The translations under genes were made by a program, and so were the position numbers. A DNA stretch of 64,000 nucleotides, from the NCBI GenBank assembly GCA_963691705.1, contig OY829541.1, positions 51,852,377 to 51,916,376 on the forward strand, written 5' to 3'. The stretch is from Viola odorata (lineage: Eukaryota; Streptophyta; Magnoliopsida; Malpighiales; Violaceae). Each line of letters starts with the position of its first letter. Within the stretch, counting starts at the first letter, position 1. This document shows, in pieces, positions 56,451-64,000 of the stretch. The notes beneath the pieces are model-generated. The model was not told where the DNA came from. It saw only the letters and a program-made list of their open reading frames with translations, and did no database searches.

Positions 56451-58766
56451 ATGTAAGTAAATTCCTTCTCCCCTCCTCTCCTTCCTCTAATCTTCTGCAA
56501 TAACACATTCTTTGACACCTGTTTTTCAGGTCGCAAGAACAAGTAGCTGTAGAAGCGATAAAACACGCTGTGAAATCGCTCAGAAAGCGGCATCGGCTCG
56601 AAGAAGCTGCCCATGGTCCGGCTTATATGGCTCTTTCTCAACCAATCATATCTCAGGTCACTATTCAGCTCAATTTTGGTTGCGATTAAACTAGTGTACA
56701 AGTAGACAACAATTACCTGACCGATTTTTTTTTGCCTAAGAATTGTAATTAGGGTTCCGAATGGAAAGAGAAAGCAGAAAATCTAGAATCTGAGCTACAG
56801 CAATGCTACAAAGCACAGTCGCGGTTATCCGAACAACTTGTAGTGGAAGTGTCTGAATCCAGAGCTGCCAAAGCTTCACTGCAAGAAAGAGAAGATGAAT
56901 TTGTGAATTTGAAAAATGAGTTGGCACGGATAAGGTTTTGTAACTTTGTTATTATCATTGTTGGTACTTTATGGGATTTGTGTGCTGTGGATTCGTGACA
57001 TGGGTTTTTCTTGGTGGTGTAGGGATGAGTGTGAACGATTGAAGGGAGAATTGGAGGAGAAGTGCAAGCAGGTTGATTTGCTGGTGGATGAGAATGGGAT
57101 GATCAGGGTGCAATTGGAGGAGATGACTTTGAAACTAAAGAACGCCGAGGCAGACAATAAAATGTTGATCGATCAGTTGATGTTGCAGAAGATGAAGGAT
57201 GCTGAGAGGCTTAACGAGGTATGTTTTGAAATTTATGGTTGTTGTTGTTCGAATGGAAATGATAGAATTATGTTTGGATTGATACTTGACAGTGCACCCT
57301 CTTGCTTGGTGACTAAATACTGTTGCTAGGTACTCTGATTATTTTATTATTATTAATTTTCTTTTTTCTGTGGGTTGTTTGGAGATTCTTTTTTCGAAAT
57401 GCAAGTTCCATTGAGTTGTATGAGGATTTAACATGAAAGTATACTTGGATTTTCATGTAAGTTGGTTTTTGCATTTAGTTCACGTTGATGGAATATGGTT
57501 GGCATCACACTTGCATGTAAATAGCAAAAGAGTGTTTGACTAGATTGTATATGCTATAACGCTTGATTTGCCTTGCCCAAAGATGCTGGAAACCATTACT
57601 ACGTCTTGATTTTATAAGTATGAGTTTCTTGGAGTGTGTTTTTAAGTAGTCTCTCGTGCTTTTCGCTTTGATATGTTCGAATTATTTGATCATGTTGTTC
57701 TTGTTAATTTTATGGCTAATAGAAGTGTCCCTAATGTATTCAGGCCAACACACTTTATGAAGAAATGGTTGAGCGGCTCAGGGCAAGTGGATTAGAGAGA
57801 CTGGCTCGGCAGCAAGTGGATGGAGTGGTTAGGCAGAGTGAAGATGGTGCTGAGTATTTTGTGGAATCAACCATTCCATCTACATGCAAGCAGAAGATTA
57901 CTGCTCATGATGGTGGCTGTGCTGCTATCTTATTTGAGTACAATTCAGGAAAATTGATTACTGGAGGACAGGACCGGTCAATCAAGATGTGGGATACAAA
58001 TACTGGATCATTAAGTCGTACTCTCCATGGTTGCCTTGGCTCTGTTCTTGATCTTTCTGTTACCCATGATAACAGATCTGTCATTGCAGCTAGCAGCTCA
58101 AACAACTTGTATGTATGGGATGTCAGCTCAGGGCGGATTAGACACTCTCTGACAGGGCACACTGATAAAGTGTGTGGGGTAGATGTCAGCAAAATTGCCA
58201 GCCGCTATGTTGTCAGTGCTGCTTATGACCGTACTATAAAAGTGTGGGATCTGCAAAAAGGTTATTGCACTCGCACAATCATTTTCCCCAGCAACTGTAA
58301 TGCTCTCGCCTTTAGCATGGATGGACAGACCATTTGTTCCGGCCATGTAGATGGGAATCTCCGATTGTGGGACATTCAGACTGGAAAGCTACTTAGTGAA
58401 GTTGCTGCACATTCACTTGCTGTCACATCTATATCCGTATCTCGAAGTGGAAATGTTGTATTAACAAGTGGAAGGGATAACTTGCACAACTTATTTGATA
58501 TGAGGTCTTTGGAAGTTTGTGGGACATTGAGAGCAAGTGGAAACAGAGTGGCATCTAATTGGAGTCGCTCTTGTATCAGCCCTGATGACAACTACGTGGC
58601 TGCTGGTTCAGCCGATGGATCTGTACATATTTGGTCAATATCCAAGGCTGATATAGTGAGCACTTTGAAGGAACACAGTTCTTCTGTCCTGTGTTGTGCG
58701 TGGAGTGGGCTCGGGAAACCGCTAGCCTCTGCTGACAGGAATGGAATTGTTTATACCTGGACATGA
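56451..58766 (+). CDS. ATG16: Autophagy protein ATG16 (coiled coil plus WD40), start codon split by intron 1
   Basis: Exons 56451-56452 (AT of the ATG), 56530-56656, 56753-56934, 57023-57218 and 57744-58766 give 509 residues. ATG16 binds ATG5-ATG12 and directs the complex that attaches ATG8 to phosphatidylethanolamine at forming autophagosomes. The N-terminal ATG5-binding helix reads MSQEQVAVEAIKHAVKSLRK. SEWKEKAENLESELQQCYKA starts the long coiled coil (about 46-170), ending NKMLIDQLMLQKMKDAERL. Seven WD40 blades follow (about 225-509), such as GGQDRSIKMWDT, SGHVDGNLRLWDIQTGKLLS and AAGSADGSVHIWS, ending NGIVYTWT. Without the split ATG the next Met is residue 35, which would remove the helix. 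Phases close at every junction. All WD40 repeats lie in one exon. Confidence 0.92.
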
Positions 58767-59605
58767 ATTCTGCCACTACACGGTTAAATAAAATAGATCG
58801 CAAGCAATGAGCTTGGTTCTACCTCTCTGCTTTATCCAATTCTCAGTTACTGAACAAGATTGCTGAACGGTACGAGCTGCAATGGGCACTCGCCATGATA
58901 TCGTTCTGTTTGTGTAAGGAAAAGTTTAGTCGATTATTCTGTGGAGGCACGTCCTTTAGAAACTGCAAAGGTTTACTAGCATTAGTGAGAGAACTCTGAT
59001 TGTGGATGTGAATAGTAGTGAGTATAGGCAAAGCTTGGTTGATCTCAACTCAAGTACTGAAAGAACATTTCAAGTTCGCGTATATGATGAAAGAAGCGAT
59101 TCATTTAATTGTCTTTAAGCAGTGCTTAAGGAATTTAATTTGTGTTTATGTGCCTAATCCTGCATATAACTACCATTATTTTTCATCTTTGTAAGCACTG
59201 AAATCTTACGCTGTTGTTGATTGCACGTCGAATCTGGAAGTGTGCGATTTGGATTGTGAGATTGGAAATTCTATTGAAAGAAAAAAAACACTAAAAATTT
59301 CAGTGTGGGCTAATGGGTTTTGACTTTTGAGTACTGCATGAGCTTATTTACCACACTACAATTTTACATGGGCCGCCTCTGTATTGTCCTAAGCCTATTC
59401 ATCTTTCCAGCCCAATGGAAGCCCGACTCGTGCTGCTTGGTGGCCAATCAGTTGTGGGCGATGAGTCCGACCCATTTATACTCATGGAAATACAATCCTT
59501 CTTCAATCTACGCTGCTCAGGTGCTTAGTATAGCGGTTAGTTCTTCGAAAGCATGCAATTTCGAGGGACAAAATCGAATCGGAGAGGAAGAAGGAGGTGG
59601 GGAAG
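58767..59605. other. ATG16 3' region and spacer before the ESSS-type gene
   Basis: Non-coding. It holds the probable ATG16 3' UTR and the promoter/leader of the next gene. Nothing else is recognised. Confidence 0.5.
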
Positions 59606-59710
59606 ATGGTCAAAGTAGGAACATTTTTCGCCATGTCATTGGGAGCCTTTGTGTTTTGGCAAACAATGGATAAAGTCCATGTCTGGATTGCTCTGCACCA
59701 GGATGAGAAG
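59606..59710 (+). CDS. First exon of a probable mitochondrial complex I ESSS-type small protein
   Basis: The exon starts at ATG 59606 (GGGGAAGATGGTC) and reads MVKVGTFFAMSLGAFVFWQT followed by MDKVHVWIALHQDEK. The donor is AAG/GTGGTT at 59711. It has one membrane helix and a HQDEK end. I recall this as the N-terminus of the small plant proteins annotated as complex I ESSS subunits (At2g42310 and At3g57785), but this is from memory. Those proteins continue with a charged helix, and no such exon is seen in the next 4.3 kb. Either the exon lies past the window, pushed away by the LTR elements at 59944 and 62926, or the gene is broken. Confidence 0.6.
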
Positions 59711-59943
59711 GTGGTTCTCTTCACTTGTTTATTTTATTCATTTGTTACTGTCTTGAATCTTGGTTCATTTGCGTTTTATACTCTGATCAATATTGAAATG
59801 GAGCCTCCCTAGTTCATTTATAGAAATGGGTCTACACCAATCCTTGATTAGTGGTCAAAATTTTCTGGGTTTGTTGAAATGATGGTAAAATAGCTTGTTC
59901 TGTGCTAGGATTAGCTTTGGAATTAATTGCTGAAGGAAAAATA

Positions 59944-60785
59944 TGTTGGGAAAAAATCACCTTTTTTCCCGCCCAGGATCGAACACAATCAAACACAGCA
60001 AGCAGCAAACAAATACACAACACGAGGATTTACGTGGAAAACCTCCAACGAGGAAAAACCACGGGACCAACTCCGAACAATCTTCACTAATAATAAATTA
60101 TTAGTCTTACAATCACATCAGGATGCTCAACAACATCCCTTTCACAATCTCTCAGGATGTTCAACAACATCCCTTTTACAATCTCTCTCAACTCAATCTC
60201 TCTTCTAGATCGAGGAGACACAATCTAGAAAAATAAATACCCTCACTGGTTTATTTTTCTCTCAATCACAAACAAGAAAAATACTCTCTATTTTTCTCTC
60301 TCTCGGATATTCAAGAATATCCCTCTCAATCACAGATCAGTTGCTCTTGGTTGCAACTGATCTCTCTCGCTTGCTACATCGTTGCAAGCTCTCTGCACCT
60401 TGCTCTGCTGCCTCTCTCTGCTTCCGTTCTCTACTTTCCATTGCAGCAATGCAATGGGTATATATGAATGATAGAAAAGGCAACTTTTGCCTTTCTAATA
60501 AATGGTGCCGTGAATGGTGCCACAAAACATGGCATGGTGCTCCTTTACAATTTGTCTCCCACTATTCTCCACTCAACCAAAAGCAAGGCCACGCTCCACC
60601 CCTTTAAGAAAAGAACAACCTTTTCTTTTCCTTCTTCCTTTGCCTTTCAACTTTTGTTGGTTTTGCTGCAGCCAAATTAATTGACAACACATTCAATTAA
60701 TTTGGTTTCCACCTCCTTTCCAGCACACATCACGTCCACACACCCACATGCACACAATTTTTCTCATTCGAGCTGGATACCAACA
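59944..60785. repeat. Left LTR of the short LTR element
   Basis: 842 bp, nearly identical to 61430-62270. Differences seen are AAAAAA versus AAAAA at the start, ACAACACG versus ACAGCACG, and CCAGCACA versus CCAACACA. Confidence 0.9.
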
Positions 60786-61204
60786 ATTCTCCCCCTCCAG
60801 CTCATATCATGAGAAAACATCAATTTTCATACATCTACACTACAACGATCTCCCCCTCAATTGAAGTACCACCAGGCCCACCATCTGAGCCCGACAATCT
60901 CCCTCTGAACGAAGCTCTACACAGTCCTCAACAGGACCCACCGACTTCAAGTTCCTTTCGGAGATTCACCGTACTTTAAAATTCACCATCAAACTGAGTA
61001 AACCCACGAATTTGGCCCATCAACTTGCGCGAAGTATGGAATTCACCCATCATACTTCGGGCTCAATCTATTGGCCCACCGTTTTAGCTCATCAGTTTGG
61101 AGATTCGTTGTGTGCCGCCACTGCACCAGACCTCGTGCACTAGGTCTGTGCCATCATCAACATACTCCCCATCAATCCATCGGATCTACTCCGCAAGCTC
61201 ATCG

Positions 61205-61425
61205 AACCTTCGGTTCCGATCAAAGCCCATCTCATAGGCCCAACCGGACCTTCAGCTCTACATGCCCAATCGAACCTTTGATTCCGATCAAAGCCCATCT
61301 CATAGGCCCAACCGGATCTTCAGCTCCGCATGCCCAATCGAACCTTCGATTCCGATCAAAGCCCATCTCATAGGCCCAAAAGGATCTTCAGCTCCGCATG
61401 CCCATCGAACCATCAGCTCCGCTAC
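61205..61425. repeat. 68-bp tandem repeat, about 3.2 copies
   Basis: Units start at 61205, 61273, 61341 and (67 bp later) 61408, each beginning AACC and including CAAAGCCCATCTCATAGGCC. It lies next to the primer-binding site in the interior of the short LTR element. Confidence 0.85.
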
Positions 61426-61429
61426 CAGT

Positions 61430-62270
61430 TGTTGGGAAAAATCACCTTTTTTCCCGCCCAGGATCGAACACAATCAAACACAGCAAGCAGCAAACAAATA
61501 CACAGCACGAGGATTTACGTGGAAAACCTCCAACGAGGAAAAACCACGGGACCAACTCCGAACAATCTTCACTAATAATAAATTATTAGTCTTACAATCA
61601 CATCAGGATGCTCAACAACATCCCTTTCACAATCTCTCAGGATGTTCAACAACATCCCTTTTACAATCTCTCTCAACTCAATCTCTCTTCTAGATCGAGG
61701 AGACACAATCTAGAAAAATAAATACCCTCACTGGTTTATTTTTCTCTCAATCACAAACAAGAAAAATACTCTCTATTTTTCTCTCTCTCGGATATTCAAG
61801 AATATCCCTCTCAATCACAGATCAGTTGCTCTTGGTTGCAACTGATCTCTCTCGCTTGCTACATCGTTGCAAGCTCTCTGCACCTTGCTCTGCTGCCTCT
61901 CTCTGCTTCCGTTCTCTACTTTCCATTGCAGCAATGCAATGGGTATATATGAATGATAGAAAAGGCAACTTTTGCCTTTCTAATAAATGGTGCCGTGAAT
62001 GGTGCCACAAAACATGGCATGGTGCTCCTTTACAATTTGTCTCCCACTATTCTCCACTCAACCAAAAGCAAGGCCACGCTCCACCCCTTTAAGAAAAGAA
62101 CAACCTTTTCTTTTCCTTCTTCCTTTGCCTTTCAACTTTTGTTGGTTTTGCTGCAGCCAAATTAATTGACAACACATTCAATTAATTTGGTTTCCACCTC
62201 CTTTCCAACACACATCACGTCCACACACCCACATGCACACAATTTTTCTCATTCGAGCTGGATACCAACA
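61430..62270. repeat. Right LTR of the short LTR element
   Basis: 841 bp, TG...CA ends, followed by the AAATA duplication. On the coding strand this is the 5' LTR. Confidence 0.9.
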
Positions 62271-62275
62271 AAATA

Positions 62276-62925
62276 TGGTTCAAATATTGATGTGGGGTAA
62301 GTTTAAACTATGTTTGCTCTTGTACCTGGTGGATGTGTCGTGATTAAACATAACTGATCATAAACTTCTCTGAAATGTGCTAAAAGATGATCTTGTCTGA
62401 TTATTCTTGGAAGTTTTGTAAATTTTATATAAATTAATGCATTTTACAGGTTCGTCATTGATTCCTTTTACGTAGCAATGTGCACTTCTGTTAAGGTTAT
62501 GTGCACAGCAATCATTCTGCATCTCACCCAGAATAGCGCTGTAAATAGATGTCCCGTCGCTAAAAAACTTTCTGAATGATTGACCTAAATGGAACCCAAC
62601 TAGAACAAGTATGAATGGCATTTTCCTACTTGCAGCGTCTGAAAACTGTGAATTGTAGAGGCCTGCCCATCACCCTACTGGCCTCCTCCTGTCCCTTTCT
62701 TTTCTGGAGGCAGCAGAGGCACATAATAGCTTTGTGTTTGTTGAATATATTATGCACAGTAGTCAACCATACACAGTAGACCACGTGAAGAGAAGCAGCA
62801 TGCTCGCACCTTTCAGCCATTGTGGAGATATGGCACCAAAAGTAGTCCAACATATCTGCACCACCTACCAGTTCTAGCTGTACACATAGACTTTGTAGTA
62901 TATTAGCTATAAATAATTATAATTA
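62276..62925. other. Sequence between the two LTR elements
   Basis: Non-coding, probably intron or downstream sequence of the ESSS-type gene. I looked for its missing charged second exon here on the plus strand and did not find one. Confidence 0.45.
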
Positions 62926-63016
62926 TGTTAGTATAAATATGTAAGTTATAGTTATGAATTAATCAAGCAATCCATTACAATCTTTTCTCTATTACATTGC
63001 TTCACAGTTTCTAACA

Positions 63017-63031
63017 TGGTAGCGGAGCTAG
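63017..63031 (+). other. Primer-binding site of the second copia element
   Basis: TGGTAGCGGAGCTAG directly after the LTR. It resembles but does not equal the usual initiator-Met site TGGTATCAGAGC. Confidence 0.6.
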
Positions 63032-63332
63032 TCTCCCAAATCCATTTTTGATTTTTTTTGCTCCGGCGAACCTTATTTTCAGTCTTCCGCTGTAAAACTC
63101 CAAAATCCAAACTTCTCTAAATCTCACACGAACCACACCATTAGACTCACAATATTTTTTATCACCACTCTGGAAAATTTCAGGCCATTTCGAAGTCCCA
63201 GGCACCGTCTACGCACTGCACGCGCTGCCTACTCCGGCGTGAGAATTGCTTCTGGGTAAGCATTGGTACTGTTTGTACCAATTAATTAGTAATGGCATAT
63301 TTGTAAATATGATCATTGCTTGTACTTCTATT

Positions 63333-63491
63333 ATTGGTCCACTTGTCCTCCTGTGATTGGTCCACTTGTCCTTCTATTATTGGTCCACTTGTCATCCTGT
63401 GATTGGTCCACTTGTCCTCCTGTGATTGGTCCACGTGGCATCCTGTGATTGGTCCACGTGTCCTCCTGTGATTGGTCCACGTGGCATCCTA
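63333..63491 (+). repeat. 23-bp tandem repeat, seven copies, in the copia leader
   Basis: Units start at 63333, 63356, 63379, 63402, 63425, 63448 and 63471. Each has ATTGGTCCAC followed by KTG and a CATCCTGTG-like tail. ATTGG is a reversed CCAAT box. The last three units contain CACGTG, twice as CCACGTGG. There are no variable spacers, so it is not a CRISPR array. Confidence 0.85.
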
Positions 63492-63711
63492 GGTCAATCT
63501 TGTTGGTTGACTTTGACTTTTCGGTTCAATCCTTTGACCGCCCGGTTCACCCGCTTTTACTCCGGTTTGTTAGAATCACGGACCGGTTCCCAAGGTTTTC
63601 GAGGGTGCTCTATCCGTTTTTGGGGTCTGTTTTGACCAATTCGGCTTTGAAGTATCCGGTTCAACTCTTTGCTCATTCGGTTCCTTGCCATTCCTTCCGG
63701 TTCTTGACACC

Positions 63712-64000
63712 ATGGCTCAAGATAATGTTACCCAACCTATTTCCACCATGCTCGATGGTTCCAACTACACCTTGTGGCTTCAAGATATGCGCAATTTTCT
63801 CAAAGGGCGTAAACTTTGGCGTTATGTCACTGGTGATATTAAAGAACCCATGGCGAAAAAGGAAGAAAGCTCAGATTCATTTCAGTCCAGACTTGAAGAG
63901 TGGGATAGCAACAATCATAAAATCATTACCTGGGTTGGTAACACCTCAGTTCGCTCAATTCGACAACAGTTTGGTCGTTTTGACACGGCCAAAGAGGTAT
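63712..64000 (+). CDS. copia gag polyprotein, N-terminal part
   Basis: The frame starts ATG 63712 (ACACCATGGCT) and is open to the window end, 96 codons. MAQDNVTQPISTMLDGSNYT, then LWLQDMRNFLKGRKLWRYVT, is the start of the copia gag domain (ligand for capsid assembly). The NYTLWLQDMRNFL helix is highly typical. No stop is seen, so this copy may be young. Confidence 0.85.
   Translation, partial: MAQDNVTQPISTMLDGSNYTLWLQDMRNFLKGRKLWRYVTGDIKEPMAKKEESSDSFQSRLEEWDSNNHKIITWVGNTSVRSIRQQFGRFDTAKEV

Larger units (their letters stand above)
59944..62270 (-). mobile_element. Short non-autonomous LTR element (LARD/TRIM type), copia-like signals
   Basis: LTRs of 842 and 841 bp (59944-60785, 61430-62270) begin TGTTGGG and end CCAACA. 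The flanks carry AAATA (59939-59943, 62271-62275). On the minus strand the primer site next to the LTR reads ACTGGTAGCGGAGCTGATGG and the polypurine tract reads GGAGGGGGAGAAT, so the element points left. The 644-bp interior codes for nothing recognisable and holds a 68-bp tandem repeat. The LTRs differ by about two bases and one A, so insertion is recent. It lies after the first exon of the ESSS-type gene, in its intron if that gene is intact. Confidence 0.9.
62926..64000 (+). mobile_element. 5' end of a Ty1-copia retrotransposon (continues past the window)
   Basis: A left LTR ends CTAACA at 63016 and is followed by the primer-binding sequence TGGTAGCGGAGCTAG. The nearest matching TGTTAG start is 62926, which would make a 91-bp LTR. 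This is short, and the true start could be further left because the other LTR is outside the window. A leader of about 700 bp with a 23-bp tandem repeat precedes an intact gag frame. Confidence 0.75.

Noticed and set aside
59902..62165. Open frames in the short LTR element, including one over the 68-bp repeat
   Set aside because: Duplicated LTR frames and repeat-driven frames on both strands, with no protein-family resemblance.
63333..63491. CRISPR-like regular repeat
   Set aside because: Units are directly tandem with no unique spacers, and this is a plant nuclear retroelement leader.

Overview
The window is nuclear DNA of a flowering plant, most likely a eudicot. Host genes have GT-AG introns and AT-rich intergenic DNA, and the gene set is plant-typical: a ProT-type amino-acid transporter, chloroplast RNP CP31, PIMT with a targeting leader, SOBIR1, JINGUBANG, plant ATG16 and a plant-type ABHD17 hydrolase. 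The transposons are plant families too: Stowaway-like MITEs, a MULE, hAT, plant L1 LINE, Ty1-copia and Ty3-gypsy derivatives. I cannot name the species.

Layout. 1-1936: minus-strand proline-transporter-like gene, 3' end off the window. 5309-7540: CP31 (+), convergent with PIMT (8485-10797, -). 11935-24896: a three-level nest in which a small Stowaway-like MITE is split by a 12.7-kb MULE (9-bp target-site duplication), whose right terminal inverted repeat is itself split by a 5.7-kb LTR element (5-bp duplication). The MULE carries a GRF zinc-finger/membrane-anchor gene (+) and a five-exon MURA-type transposase (-) broken by one in-frame TAG. 26854-28764: SOBIR1 (+). 29700-30541: CENP-X/MHF2 (-), divergent from the mitoribosomal protein mS38 (30937-31341, +), with a tRNA-like sequence between. 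33899-34999: intronless JINGUBANG-type WD40 gene (-). 39369-42286: ABHD17-type hydrolase (+). 42530-52970: decayed L1 LINE (-) split by a copia element (47755-52496, +). 53130-55375: a hydrolase gene fragment and LINE debris holding a small hAT element. 55720-55940: cystatin pseudogene. 56451-58766: ATG16 (+). 59606-59710: first exon of a probable complex I ESSS-type gene, whose intron or downstream region holds a 2.3-kb non-autonomous LTR element (59944-62270) and the start of another copia element (about 62926 to the end).

The host genes look like independent housekeeping, defence and trafficking genes, not a pathway cluster. The most informative features are the dated nest, the structure of the MULE (two divergent genes inside long inverted repeats, duplicated exons and a minisatellite-coded proline-rich tail), the ATG16 start codon split by an intron, and an unusual shared primer-binding sequence in three otherwise different LTR elements. 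Exon boundaries were set by reading GT/AG sites and checking that codon phase closes. No alignment or database search was run.
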